Source of the DNA: JBARCX01 sp049794535 | GTDB taxonomy: Bacteria; Pseudomonadota; Gammaproteobacteria; Xanthomonadales; Rhodanobacteraceae | DNA: 17,567 bases | Assembly (NCBI GenBank): GCA_049794535.1 | Contig: JBARCX010000282.1 | Span: forward strand, 1 to 17,567 | Direction of reading: 5' to 3' | Shown: positions 1-8,486 of the stretch, piece after piece | Layout: every line of letters begins with the position of its first letter | How positions within the stretch are numbered: the stretch's first letter is position 1 | The notes under the pieces: generated by a model | The model's input: only the letters and a program-made list of their open reading frames with translations | What the model was told of the DNA's origin: nothing | Database searches by the model: none | Position numbers and translations under genes: made by a program

Positions 1-120
1 GGCGTAGGCCGGAATGACGAGCTTCAGACCCCGTTCGTGTTGGGCACATTGCCCCACCCCGCCCGCCGCAGTAGCCTGCGTGCTGGGAATCATGATGTTC
101 CTGACAGGGGTGAATTCGCG

Positions 121-1941
121 ATGCATACGACGCCGGGGCTTAGCTCAGGTTCGACGCTGGACGATCATCGACCTACCTCCGCGGCAGATGGCGCGGAATC
201 AGCCGACCGCTTTGCGGTACCCGGCTTTGATTCGGTAGCGCGCCTCGCCGCACGCTCGCTCAACGTGCCACTGGTTGCATTGGTGCTGCACGACGGCAGC
301 GCCTACTGGTACACCACCGATGCCGGAAACCCGGCACACACCTTCGAAACGCCAGCACCGGTCTACCTGCAGGCCGCCCGACGCAGCACGACCGAGGTGG
401 TTCTCGACACCCAGGATGACGAGCGTTTTCGTCACGCCATGTTCGCAGCGGAATCGTCACCTTCCCCGATACGCTTCTTCGCCAGCGAACCGGTGTTCTC
501 CTTGACCGATCAGCAGATCGGCGCGCTTTGCGTGATGGACCGCATCCCACGCACCGAGTTGGGCGAGCGCGAACGCTCGGCTCTGCGTGATGCGGCGTCA
601 TTGGCTGGCACCGGTATCGTGCTGCGCAGTTACCTCGGCCGCACCGATCCCGTCACCCAGCTACCGCATCGCAACGCGTTCTTCGAAGATCTACGTGCAC
701 ACATGCATGGCGGTGCCGACAACGCATGGCTCACCGCCATCGAAGTCGCTCCGGTGGAACGCTTCAATGCCTTCGTACGCGCCATGGGTCACGCCTATGC
801 CGATGAACTCATGCGCGCCGTCGCAGCCCGGGTACAGACCTGGTTAGCACCGAACATGCGCCTGTACCAAGTCGGCGTGACGCGGCTTGCGGTATTGCTG
901 ACCGATGCGCATGGCCATATCGATGCTGACCGTCTGGACGAGCTGGTGGCTTGTTTGCGCCGCCCCTTCGATTGCCTGGGCATCCCACTCACGTTGCAGC
1001 CAGGCGTAGGGCTGCTCAGGGTGGGGGCTAACGAGCTGCGAGGAGGCGATCCGCTACGGCTGGTCATGAGTGCCTCGCACGCCGCACAAGGCAGTGCTCG
1101 TGGCTGGGTGGTGTACGAACGCGAGCAGGATGAGCGTCATCGGCAAGAATTTTTCCTGGTCACGGAATTGGCCGCAGCGCTCACCGAGCGTGCCGAGTTG
1201 GATCTGTACTATCAGCCCCGCGTCGATCTCGATACCGGCCGCTGTGTGGCGCTAGAGGCGCTAACTCGCTGGCATCACCCCACACTCGGTCAGATCCTGC
1301 CGGGCGAGTTCATCACGCTAGCCGAGCGAGCCGGGCTGATGCGTGCACTCACGGAATGGGTACTCGACCACGGCGTCGCGCAATTAGCGGCTTGGCAGCG
1401 AAGTGGCCTGGATATCCGGCTCTCGCTCAATGTCTCCAGTGCGGATTTCGGTGCTGATCTCGTCACCCGATTGGAGTCCGCTACCGCGCGTCACGGAGTA
1501 GATCCACGCATGCTGGAACTGGAGTTCACCGAAAGCACGTTGATGCAACACAGTGATGCGACGCGTCGCTATCTGGCGGCGATTCGCGAGCTCGGTACCG
1601 GTATCGCCATCGATGACTTCGGCACGGGTTATAGCAATCTCGCCTCGCTGCGCCAGATGCCCGCCACCAGTCTGAAGATCGATCAGTCGTTCGTGCGCTC
1701 CATCGATGCCAGCCGTCACGACGCAGCGATTGTGCGCTCGGTGGCGGACCTCGCCCGCGACCTGGGTTTCCGCGTAGTAGTCGAAGGGGTGGAAACCGCG
1801 CGAATCTACGATGCCGTGCTGGATATGGCCTGCGACGAAGTGCAGGGCTTTCACGTTGCACGTCCATTGCCCGCAATCGCCGTGGCGGATTGGCTGCACA
1901 CGCACGTCGGCATGCGCTCACGCCAGCATCCGAATGTGTAG
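121..1941 (+). CDS. c-di-GMP phosphodiesterase: GAF-like, degenerate GGDEF, intact EAL
   Basis: Predicted cytoplasmic enzyme of 606 residues that hydrolyses cyclic di-GMP to pGpG. Order: an N-terminal GAF-like sensory region (about 40-165), a GGDEF-type domain (about 175-320) in which the signature is replaced by GVTRL (252-256), so cyclase activity is very unlikely, and a C-terminal EAL domain (about 355-600). The EAL domain keeps the known metal and catalytic residues: EAL at 379-381, the Asn of NVS, the Glu of LEFTES, DDFGTGYSNL starting at 498, the Lys of LKID, EGVET and the final QG. The frame is open to the window's left edge, but ATG 121 is preceded by an AGGGG-type ribosome-binding site and gives a sensible N terminus. 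No transmembrane segment is seen. It stands alone; its TAG stop lies inside a large inverted repeat. The GAF ligand is unknown, and the dead GGDEF may bind GTP as an allosteric signal, as in related proteins. Confidence 0.93.
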   Translation: MHTTPGLSSGSTLDDHRPTSAADGAESADRFAVPGFDSVARLAARSLNVPLVALVLHDGSAYWYTTDAGNPAHTFETPAPVYLQAARRSTTEVVLDTQDDERFRHAMFAAESSPSPIRFFASEPVFSLTDQQIGALCVMDRIPRTELGERERSALRDAASLAGTGIVLRSYLGRTDPVTQLPHRNAFFEDLRAHMHGGADNAWLTAIEVAPVERFNAFVRAMGHAYADELMRAVAARVQTWLAPNMRLYQVGVTRLAVLLTDAHGHIDADRLDELVACLRRPFDCLGIPLTLQPGVGLLRVGANELRGGDPLRLVMSASHAAQGSARGWVVYEREQDERHRQEFFLVTELAAALTERAELDLYYQPRVDLDTGRCVALEALTRWHHPTLGQILPGEFITLAERAGLMRALTEWVLDHGVAQLAAWQRSGLDIRLSLNVSSADFGADLVTRLESATARHGVDPRMLELEFTESTLMQHSDATRRYLAAIRELGTGIAIDDFGTGYSNLASLRQMPATSLKIDQSFVRSIDASRHDAAIVRSVADLARDLGFRVVVEGVETARIYDAVLDMACDEVQGFHVARPLPAIAVADWLHTHVGMRSRQHPNV

Positions 1942-2017
1942 GTTGGCGGTGAGCTTGCGAACCCCAACATTGCCGATCATTCCGGCGTTGGGGTTCGCAG
2001 GCTCACCACCAACCTAC
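1938..2017. repeat. 31-bp-arm inverted repeat overlapping the EAL gene stop codon
   Basis: Arms 1938-1968 and 1987-2017 are complementary over 31 positions with two mismatches that would be G-U pairs in RNA; the loop is 18 nt. The left arm contains the TAG stop (1939-1941) of the upstream gene. There is no T-tract directly after the hairpin, so it may be a REP/MITE-like intergenic repeat that also blocks transcription or protects the 3' end. Confidence 0.85.
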
Positions 2018-2098
2018 GACCTTGCGTGACGTACCGTTTTTGGTCTGCACTGCAATGAACTGCTACCGTGCGGATGCGAACCACTTTCGGAGCCACGC

Positions 2099-2512
2099 AT
2101 GTCCGCTGTTCTCGCTCTCACCCTGCTGCTAGGTGCCACGCCTGCGGCTGTCGATAATTCATTCGGCGATCGCGTCATGCAGGGCAAGATGATTGAAGCC
2201 GGCCCCACCGGCCCGGCCTACCAGAAAGCGTTGTGGAGCAAGATCGGCGACCCGACCACGGACGCACTGAAAGGCTGCATTACCAGCAATGAGCCCGCGG
2301 ACAGGTCACCGTTTACCCTGGTGGCCGACGTGCAGGCCAACGGCAAGCCGACGCGCATCGAAGTACTTCCGCCAACACCTGTCGCCACCTGCCTCGCCGG
2401 GCAGTTCGCCACCTGGGCCTTGCCGGCCCCACCGGCGAAACCGTCGCCTTATACGATCGAAATCGATTTCAGCATGCCGCAGCACGCGAAGTCGCAAAAC
2501 GCGAAACATTGA
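2099..2512 (+). CDS. Small exported hypothetical protein
   Basis: A 137-residue protein. The first roughly 17 residues (MSAVLALTLLLGATPAA) are hydrophobic with small residues at the end, fitting a short Sec signal peptide, although there is no basic n-region beyond the initiator. The mature part has a central stretch (about 75-130) of alternating strands, FTLVADVQANGKPTRIEV and later YTIEIDFSM, with a Cys at about 99 in VATCLAGQFATW. This layout resembles the C-terminal domains of TonB/AgmX-like periplasmic proteins, but I do not recognise a named family. A CGGAG ribosome-binding site lies 6 nt before ATG 2099. The next gene starts 16 nt after the stop, so the two may be co-transcribed. Function unknown. 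Confidence 0.75.
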   Translation: MSAVLALTLLLGATPAAVDNSFGDRVMQGKMIEAGPTGPAYQKALWSKIGDPTTDALKGCITSNEPADRSPFTLVADVQANGKPTRIEVLPPTPVATCLAGQFATWALPAPPAKPSPYTIEIDFSMPQHAKSQNAKH

Positions 2513-2528
2513 GGTCTGGATAGCAGTC

Positions 2529-3428
2529 GTGGCTACCGTGCTGATCCCGCTACCACGCGCAGACTACGATCCCAGCGAAGTCGCCGTGCCGTGGCGTGTG
2601 CTCACGCAGGCAGGACATCACATACTGTTCGCCACACCGGATGGCCAGATAGCGGTCGCCGATCCGTTGATGCTGAGCGGCCAAGGCCTGGACCCATGGG
2701 GTTGGATTCCCGGCCTGCGCCGCCTGCCACTGTTCGGCCTGTTATTGCGCGCGCATAGCGATGCACGCGCTGACCACACGCAGATGTTGCAAGCCCCTGC
2801 GTTTCGCACGCCGTTGCGTTGGGATGCTGTCGATCCCTCCGCGTTCGATGGCTTACTGCTACCTGGCGGGCACTGCGCGCGCGGCATGCGCGAGTATCTG
2901 GAAAGCCCCGTGCTGCAGGCTTACGTGGCTGCGTTCTTTGCTGCCAACAAGCCGGTCGCCGCGATCTGCTATGGCGTGCTATTGGCCGCGCGCAGCAAAG
3001 GCGCCGATGGACGTTCGGCACTCTACGGACGTCGCACCACAGCACTCACCTGGGCACTGGAAAAGTCAGCGTGGTCACTGACGCGCATCACCCGCTTCTG
3101 GGATCCGAATTACTACCGGACGTACATGGAGCAACCTGGCCAGCCGGCCGGTTACATGTCGGTGCAACAAGAGGTCACGCGCGCACTCGCCAGTCCAGGC
3201 GATTTTCTCGATGTGCCGAAGGATGCCGCACATTACCGCCGCAAGACATCGGGCCTTGCCCGCGATAACGATGGCGATGACACCCCTGCGTTCATCGTGT
3301 GCGATGGCCATTACCTTTCCGCACGCTGGCCGGGTGACGTGCATCGGTTCGCGCATGAATTCACCACTATGGTTGCATCCATCAGCGTGGCAGGCACCCA
3401 CGTCACCTCGGAAATGAATCCTCAATGA
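2529..3428 (+). CDS. DJ-1/PfpI-type class I glutamine amidotransferase-like protein
   Basis: A 299-residue protein of the DJ-1/PfpI superfamily, predicted cytosolic. It begins VLIPLPRADYDPSEVAVPWRVL, the typical first strand plus an acidic residue (Glu17) where DJ-1 relatives carry their conserved Glu. A GGH turn follows at 113-115 and the nucleophile elbow AICYG places the likely catalytic Cys at 147. Family members are glyoxalase/deglycase, chaperone or amidase-like enzymes; the substrate here cannot be read from sequence. At about 300 residues it is longer than the core 180-230 residue PfpI fold, with an insertion around 45-80 and extra C-terminal sequence. The only upstream ATG in frame (2289) lies deep inside the preceding gene, so GTG 2529 (alternative GTG 2538) is the likely start; its ribosome-binding site is weak. 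The stop overlaps the following ATG (ATGA), implying translational coupling to the transporter. Confidence 0.82.
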   Translation: MATVLIPLPRADYDPSEVAVPWRVLTQAGHHILFATPDGQIAVADPLMLSGQGLDPWGWIPGLRRLPLFGLLLRAHSDARADHTQMLQAPAFRTPLRWDAVDPSAFDGLLLPGGHCARGMREYLESPVLQAYVAAFFAANKPVAAICYGVLLAARSKGADGRSALYGRRTTALTWALEKSAWSLTRITRFWDPNYYRTYMEQPGQPAGYMSVQQEVTRALASPGDFLDVPKDAAHYRRKTSGLARDNDGDDTPAFIVCDGHYLSARWPGDVHRFAHEFTTMVASISVAGTHVTSEMNPQ

Positions 3429-4714
3429 TCAACGCTACGTCGCCACGCTCCCGCCGTGACAGCTTCAAGGCGATCATCCGCGTGGTCAGCGGCAATTTTC
3501 TGGAAATGTACGACTTCATGGTCTATGGGTATTACGCCCCGGCCATCGCTAGCACGTACTTCCCCAGTCACAACAAGTACAACTCGCTACTGCTCACCCT
3601 GCTCGCGTTTGCGGCCGGCTTTGTGATGCGGCCAGTCGGCGCGATTGTGCTTGGCGCCTATATCGATCATCACGGGCGTCGCCGCGGTCTGATTCTCACC
3701 TTGGGCCTGATGGCTATCGGCACACTGCTGGTAGCTGCGGTGCCGAGTTACGCCACGATCGGCGTGCTGGCCCCGCTGCTGGTGCTGGCGGGGCGTTTGT
3801 TGCAGGGCTTCTCGGCGGGCGTCGAGCTGGGCGGCGTATCGGTCTACCTGGCCGAGATCGCCACACCCGGTCATCGTGGTTTCTATTGCGCGTGGCAGTC
3901 GGCCAGCCAGCAGGTCGCGGTGGTGTTCGCGGCCCTGCTTGGCTTGCTGTTGCAATACTGGCTGCCACCGGCGGTGATGTCGGATTGGGGCTGGCGCGTG
4001 CCGTTCCTGATCGGTTGTCTGATCGTGCCGTTCCTGTTCCTGATCCGTCGCTCACTGGAAGAGACCGAGGCGTTTCTCGCACGCCACCGCCCCAGCGTCG
4101 ACGAGATCTACCGTTCGATGCTGGCGAATGGGCGCATCGTGCTGCTCGGTGTAGCGCTGGTTATGATGACCACGGTGTCGTTCTACCTGATCACGGCATA
4201 CACCCCGACGTTTGGCGTCGAGGTATTGCGACTGTCGCAGGTCGATGTGTTTGTGGTGACGCTGTGCGTGGGCGTATCGAATTTCGTGTGGCTGCCGTTG
4301 ATGGGTGCGCTGTCCGATCGCATCGGTCGCCGCCCGCTGTTGCTCACCTGCACGCTGCTGGCACTCTTCAGCGCCTATCCGGTACTGCACTGGCTGGTGG
4401 CCGCGCCAGGCTTCGATCGATTGCTGGCCGTGGAATTGTGGTTGTCCTTCATCTACGCCAGCTACAACGGCGCGCTGGTGGTGACGCTCACCGAGATCAT
4501 GCCAGTCGAGGTGCGTACCACTGGCTTCTCGCTGGCCTACAGCCTGGCGACCACACTCGGCGGCTCAAGCCTGGCCATCTCGCAATGGCTGATCCATCAC
4601 ACCGGCAACAAAGCCGCCCCCGGGTTGTGGTTGTCGTTTGCAGCACTTTGCGGCCTGATCGCCACTGTCGTGGCCTTTCGCAATCCACGTAACCGCCTGC
4701 AACATCTGCAATAG
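3425..4714 (+). CDS. MFS proton symporter, citrate/tricarballylate (CitA/TcuC-like) type
   Basis: A 429-residue integral inner-membrane protein of the metabolite:H+ symporter branch of the major facilitator superfamily, with about 12 hydrophobic segments. Recognisable hallmarks are SGNFLEMYDFMVYGYYA in the first helix (22-38), the loop 2-3 motif DHHGRRRG (81-88), GRLLQGFSAGVELGGVSVYLAE (123-144), SDWGWRVPF (186-194), a second DRIGRR motif (298-303) and LTEIMPVEVR (355-364). From memory these match plasmid CitA citrate carriers and TcuC tricarballylate carriers closely, so the likely substrate is a di/tricarboxylate taken up with protons. No citrate or tricarballylate catabolic genes are adjacent; the partner gene is an ATGA-overlapping DJ-1/PfpI protein, an unusual neighbour. 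It converges on the acyl-CoA synthetase with a 49-nt gap in which I see no convincing terminator. Confidence 0.9.
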   Translation: MINATSPRSRRDSFKAIIRVVSGNFLEMYDFMVYGYYAPAIASTYFPSHNKYNSLLLTLLAFAAGFVMRPVGAIVLGAYIDHHGRRRGLILTLGLMAIGTLLVAAVPSYATIGVLAPLLVLAGRLLQGFSAGVELGGVSVYLAEIATPGHRGFYCAWQSASQQVAVVFAALLGLLLQYWLPPAVMSDWGWRVPFLIGCLIVPFLFLIRRSLEETEAFLARHRPSVDEIYRSMLANGRIVLLGVALVMMTTVSFYLITAYTPTFGVEVLRLSQVDVFVVTLCVGVSNFVWLPLMGALSDRIGRRPLLLTCTLLALFSAYPVLHWLVAAPGFDRLLAVELWLSFIYASYNGALVVTLTEIMPVEVRTTGFSLAYSLATTLGGSSLAISQWLIHHTGNKAAPGLWLSFAALCGLIATVVAFRNPRNRLQHLQ

Positions 4715-4763
4715 CAGGAATCGGCTCAGTACTTCCGCGTGCCCCATGTCGGGCATAGCGGCA

Positions 4764-6440
4764 TCACTGCGCGCCCAGCTCCTCGATCATCGCCTCGCGC
4801 ATGCGGTACTTCTGCACCTTGCCGGTTACCGTCATCGGAAACTCGCCCACAAAGCGCACGTAGTGCGGCACTTTGTAGTACGCAAGATGGTGCCGGCAAT
4901 AATCCTGAATCTCCGCCTCGGTCGCGGTAACACCCTCGCGCAAGCGTATCCACGCGCACGCCTGTTCGCCGAACTTCTTATCCGGCACACCGAACACTTG
5001 CACGTCCTGCACCTTGGGATGGGAGTAGAGGAATTCCTCGATCTCGCGCGGATACACGTTCTCGCCGCCGCGGATGATCATGTCCTTCAGGCGACCCACG
5101 ATGGTGCAATAGCCATCGTCATCGATCGTTGCAAGATCACCGGTATGCATCCAGCCGGCTTCGTCGATGGCTTCACGCGTGCGCACCTCGTCACCCCAGT
5201 AGCCAAGCATCACCGAGTAACCGCGCGTGCACAACTCACCGGTGCTGCCGCGCGGCACGGTTCTGCCCTGCTCGTCGACCAGCTTCACCTCGACATGCGG
5301 GTGGATGCGCCCCACCGTGGCGACACGCCTCTCCAGCGGATCATCCGGCACCGTCTGGAAACTCACCGGGCTGGTTTCGGTCATACCGTAGGCGATGGTC
5401 ACCTCGGCCATATGCATTTCGCCGACCACGCGACGCATCACCTCGATCGGGCATGGAGAGCCGGCCATGATGCCGGTGCGCAAACTGCTCAGATCAAAGC
5501 GATGAAATTGCGGATGTTCCAGCTCGGCGATAAACATCGTCGGCACACCGTGCAAACCGGTGCAGCGCTCCTCCGCCACGGTCTCCAACGTTGCCAAAGC
5601 ATCGAACCCCTCGCCCGGAATCACCATGCATGCACCATGCGTCACGCAGGCCAGATTGCCGAGCACCATGCCGAAGCAGTGATAGAACGGTACCGGGATA
5701 CACAGGCGATCCTGCTCGGTAAGGCGCATCGCCTCGCCGATGAAATAGCCGTTGTTGATGATGTTGTGGTGGGTCAGCGTGGCGCCCTTCGGCTCGCCAG
5801 TGGTGCCGGAGGTGAACTGGATATTCACCGGATCATCAAAGCCAAGCGCGCGTTCTGCCACATGCAGTTGCTCGATTGCCGCCGCATGGCCCAATGCAGC
5901 CAGCTGTTGCCAGCTACGCGTGCCTGGCGCCGCGTCATCATCCAGCAAGATCACTTCGCGCAGATGCGGTAAACGTTCGCACTGCAAAACACCTGGCATC
6001 GCGTGCATCAATTCGGGCGCCAACTCCTGCAGCATGTCCAAATAGCGCGAGGTCTTGAAGCGACGCGGCAACACCAGCGTATGGCATTGCACTTTGTTGA
6101 GCGCGTACTCCAACTCATGCGCACGATAAGCCGGATTGATGTTCACCAGGATCAAACCCGCCTTGGGTGCCGCAAACTGCAGCAATACCCATTCGGCCCG
6201 ATTCGGTGCCCAGATACCCACCCGGTCGCCACGCTGTAAGCCCAACGTAAGTAAGCCCGCCGCGATACGTTCGACTTCAGCGTGGAACTCGCGATAGTTC
6301 ATGCGCGCATGCTGCGCACGTACGACCAAGGCGGGGCGGTCAGGGTATGCCATCGCGATGCGATCGAGCAGCGAACCCACGGTATCGCCCAACAAAGCCT
6401 TGGCACTGGCACCGTGAACGTAGCTTTCTGCAACAGGCAT
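4764..6440 (-). CDS. AMP-dependent fatty acyl-CoA synthetase (ACSF2/FadD-like)
   Basis: A 558-residue ANL-superfamily enzyme that activates a carboxylic (probably medium/long-chain fatty) acid to acyl-AMP and then acyl-CoA. The ATP-binding P-loop TSGTTGEPKG is at 210-219, the YGMTETSP adenine motif at 351-358, the TGD ribose-binding Asp motif at 433-435, the hinge and following segment KDMIIRGGENVYPREIE from 452, and the C-terminal catalytic lysine in TGKVQKY (Lys541). NPAYRAHELEYAL (102-114) is typical of this fatty-acyl branch. All core motifs are intact and the length is normal. The start at 6440 is supported by a GGAGAT ribosome-binding site 5 nt upstream. It is transcribed divergently from the TPR gene across 151 bp that contain a palindrome at 6482-6512. 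Chain-length preference cannot be deduced. Confidence 0.94.
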   Translation of the reverse strand: MPVAESYVHGASAKALLGDTVGSLLDRIAMAYPDRPALVVRAQHARMNYREFHAEVERIAAGLLTLGLQRGDRVGIWAPNRAEWVLLQFAAPKAGLILVNINPAYRAHELEYALNKVQCHTLVLPRRFKTSRYLDMLQELAPELMHAMPGVLQCERLPHLREVILLDDDAAPGTRSWQQLAALGHAAAIEQLHVAERALGFDDPVNIQFTSGTTGEPKGATLTHHNIINNGYFIGEAMRLTEQDRLCIPVPFYHCFGMVLGNLACVTHGACMVIPGEGFDALATLETVAEERCTGLHGVPTMFIAELEHPQFHRFDLSSLRTGIMAGSPCPIEVMRRVVGEMHMAEVTIAYGMTETSPVSFQTVPDDPLERRVATVGRIHPHVEVKLVDEQGRTVPRGSTGELCTRGYSVMLGYWGDEVRTREAIDEAGWMHTGDLATIDDDGYCTIVGRLKDMIIRGGENVYPREIEEFLYSHPKVQDVQVFGVPDKKFGEQACAWIRLREGVTATEAEIQDYCRHHLAYYKVPHYVRFVGEFPMTVTGKVQKYRMREAMIEELGAQ

Positions 6441-6481
6441 AGCGATCTCCGTGAAACGAGTTCAAGCATAGCGCTCGCATA

Positions 6482-6512
6482 AAGTGGAACAAGAGGCATG
6501 CATGCTCCACTT
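6482..6512. promoter_or_regulatory. Interrupted palindrome in divergent promoter region
   Basis: The 7-bp arms AAGTGGA (6482-6488) and TCCACTT (6506-6512) flank a second perfect palindrome GCATGCATGC (6496-6505). It lies 42-72 bp upstream of the acyl-CoA synthetase start and about 80-110 bp upstream of the TPR gene. The position suits an operator for a dimeric regulator; no known consensus is recognised. Confidence 0.4.
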
Positions 6513-6591
6513 CACCCTCCCTATCGATTGCGCATATTGATCGCGATGCGCACCCCAGCTAACTTGCGGGACCAGGGATAAGGGGAGTCAC

Positions 6592-8187
6592 ATGGATTAC
6601 TCGAATCGTGATCGCATCAATCCACGCGGTCGCATGGATCAGCCGAACCGGCGGAAGGCCGCGCTCGCTTTTGTCTTGGTCGCAGTTGCAGCGGTATTTC
6701 TGTTCCGGGCCTGGCTTGAGTGGCACAACGTGAACGACACCAAGCTGGCCACGACAGACTACGTCGCTTTCATGGCTGCAGCTCATCAAGCCGAGTCCAT
6801 AGCGGATCCGCTGCAGCGCTGCCTGCACTACCCCAGCTTGCCGGGTACGCATTGGAATGACGACACTACCGTGGCGTATTGCCAACTGAGTAACTATCAC
6901 ACACTGGCGCTTTCCGAGATCGATGCCTTGCTACAACAAGGTAAAGCTGCTGAGGTTGATCGCACGTTCCAGAGTTACCTCGATACGCAATTACACGACC
7001 CCAAACAACCCGGCATGCTTGATAAGGCGTTTTATAACGCCGGCTTCGATAATGCCAACACGCACACACGAGCCGTCATCGATAGCTGGAAACAGCAATC
7101 ACCCGATAGTGCCTTCGCGTTCGCAGCAAGCGGCATGCAGTATGTCGATGCCGCACAGCAAGCCCGAGGCACCGGGTGGGGACGTGATCTCAATGAAGAC
7201 CAAACCAAAGGCATGAATCAACAGCTGATCCTGGCACGCCAGGATCTGGATCATGCGACGACGCTACAACCCGCGATGCCCCCGGTTTATACGTCGATGA
7301 TCTCCGCTGGCGGCTTTGCAGGTGACGACGACTATATGAACCAAGCCGCAGCCAGGGGCTTAGCCGTCGATCCGGCAAATTTCGCGATGCGTATGCAGAT
7401 GGTGGATAAAGCGCAGCCGAAATGGGGTAGTGAATTTGGCGGTGAAGGGGAACAACAGCGAGAAGCCAAGGCACAGGTCTCACGTAATCCACTGCTGCGC
7501 ATGATCGTCGGACGAACGGCAGTCAATCGAGCGACTTGCGACTGCGAACGCACGTCCAACCTGATCGGACAACTCATGCAGGCTGCTGACGGAAACCTCA
7601 GTTATGGCAGCCTGAACGATCTCGCCCGCGAGGCCTATAACCACAATGATCCGCGCTTGGCAGTCGAACTGTATTCCGAAGCGCTGCGCTTCAATCCTGA
7701 CGACGCGGAGATGCTGCAGTGGCGCGCACTACAGATAGCCAAGCTCGGCGATAGCAGTGGCGCCATCGAAAGCGTCGCACAGGCTGCGCGACGCTTTCCA
7801 GACGACAACGCCATCGGTACGCAATTTGCTCTTGCCTACGTACGCGCCGGCAAAGTCAAAGAAGCCGAAAGTACGTTTCTCGCAGTACTAAAGCGAGATC
7901 CCGACGACCAGATCGCGATGGCCAACCTTGGCGACCTGTACAACCACGCCGCCCACCAGCCCGACAAAGCCGAAGCGATTGCCGATACGCTGATCCGTCG
8001 GCACCCAGACTTCGCGGGGGGTTACATCGTGCGCGCCTGCAACCAGATGGACCACAACCTGCCCGGCCGCTACGACACCATCCACTACTTCATCGACCAT
8101 TTCGGCGATCTGGATGAGTTCAAGTCGCAAGCGGCAGAGATGCGTGCGTATCTGATCAAGCATCCTGAGAAGCTGACCACCGGATAG
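6592..8187 (+). CDS. Membrane-anchored TPR protein (DUF4034-like)
   Basis: A 531-residue protein. After a short basic N terminus (RRK at 20-22) there is a single transmembrane anchor at about 23-40 (AALAFVLVAVAAVFLFRAWL), leaving the bulk most likely periplasmic, type II. The middle (about 55-320) is rich in Ala, Gln and Asp helical segments and resembles DUF4034 proteins as I remember them. Residues about 340-480 hold several tetratricopeptide-like helix pairs, for example AVELYSEALRFNPDD and AESTFLAVLKRDPDD, suggesting a protein-protein interaction scaffold. A CDC motif sits near residue 307. The AGGGGAG ribosome-binding site just before ATG 6592 supports the start. It is apparently monocistronic, facing the nrdAB control region downstream. 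Specific function unknown. Confidence 0.85.
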   Translation: MDYSNRDRINPRGRMDQPNRRKAALAFVLVAVAAVFLFRAWLEWHNVNDTKLATTDYVAFMAAAHQAESIADPLQRCLHYPSLPGTHWNDDTTVAYCQLSNYHTLALSEIDALLQQGKAAEVDRTFQSYLDTQLHDPKQPGMLDKAFYNAGFDNANTHTRAVIDSWKQQSPDSAFAFAASGMQYVDAAQQARGTGWGRDLNEDQTKGMNQQLILARQDLDHATTLQPAMPPVYTSMISAGGFAGDDDYMNQAAARGLAVDPANFAMRMQMVDKAQPKWGSEFGGEGEQQREAKAQVSRNPLLRMIVGRTAVNRATCDCERTSNLIGQLMQAADGNLSYGSLNDLAREAYNHNDPRLAVELYSEALRFNPDDAEMLQWRALQIAKLGDSSGAIESVAQAARRFPDDNAIGTQFALAYVRAGKVKEAESTFLAVLKRDPDDQIAMANLGDLYNHAAHQPDKAEAIADTLIRRHPDFAGGYIVRACNQMDHNLPGRYDTIHYFIDHFGDLDEFKSQAAEMRAYLIKHPEKLTTG

Positions 8188-8189
8188 GT

Positions 8190-8213
8190 CCCAGGCCTGC
8201 TACTGCCCCTGGG
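8190..8213 (+). terminator. Weak hairpin after TPR gene
   Basis: CCCAGG (8190-8195) pairs with CCTGGG (8208-8213) two bases after the TPR stop codon. There is no T-tract, so this is at most a weak or Rho-assisted terminator. The rest of 8214-8426 holds no gene that I can support. Confidence 0.25.
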
Positions 8214-8426
8214 GGCTCATGCCGGGATCGAGCTGCACCGCCCCCTGACTCGGACGCCGGCCCTTCGCAGGCCAACCCGGCGACCGTGCTCGAAGCGCCC
8301 TCTGGTTGACAGCAGGACAGATAAACCGGCTCCGTGATCGCTTCATGCATTCAGCGCCTGGACCGACGACTACCGAAAATTCCTACAAGCTCGTGCAAGG
8401 CCATGTCCGGCTTGGCCCAGCGGGAC

Positions 8427-8447
8427 TTATCCACGGGCTTATGCACA
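8427..8447 (+). promoter_or_regulatory. Two DnaA boxes upstream of nrdA
   Basis: TTATCCACG (8427-8435) matches the DnaA box TTATCCACA at 8 of 9 positions, and TTATGCACA (8439-8447) fits TTATNCACA exactly. They are same-strand, 12 bp apart start to start, and end 10 bp before the predicted -35 element. E. coli nrdAB is known to be controlled by DnaA through boxes upstream of its promoter, so a similar role is inferred. Confidence 0.65.
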
Positions 8448-8457
8448 ACCTCTTGGG

Positions 8458-8486
8458 TTGACCGCACCCGACTAGCCCGATATGTT
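8458..8486 (+). promoter_or_regulatory. Predicted sigma70 promoter of nrdAB
   Basis: TTGACC (8458-8463) and TATGTT (8481-8486) are separated by 17 bp. The predicted transcription start falls at about 8493, which is the first base of the riboswitch P1 stem. This agreement between two independent signals supports the promoter. Confidence 0.65.

Noticed and set aside
1..120. End of an upstream gene or extended N terminus of the phosphodiesterase
   Set aside because: The frame is open, but there is no recognisable domain sequence, and the ribosome-binding site just before 121 marks the likely start.
3886..4692. Plus-strand open frame of 268 codons inside the MFS gene
   Set aside because: Different frame of a clear 12-helix transporter; Arg/Gly/His-rich shadow without hydrophobic helices.
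4746..5972. Long plus-strand open frame (408 codons) opposite the acyl-CoA synthetase
   Set aside because: It is antisense to a gene with all ANL motifs; its composition (many His and Arg) is typical of a high-GC shadow frame.
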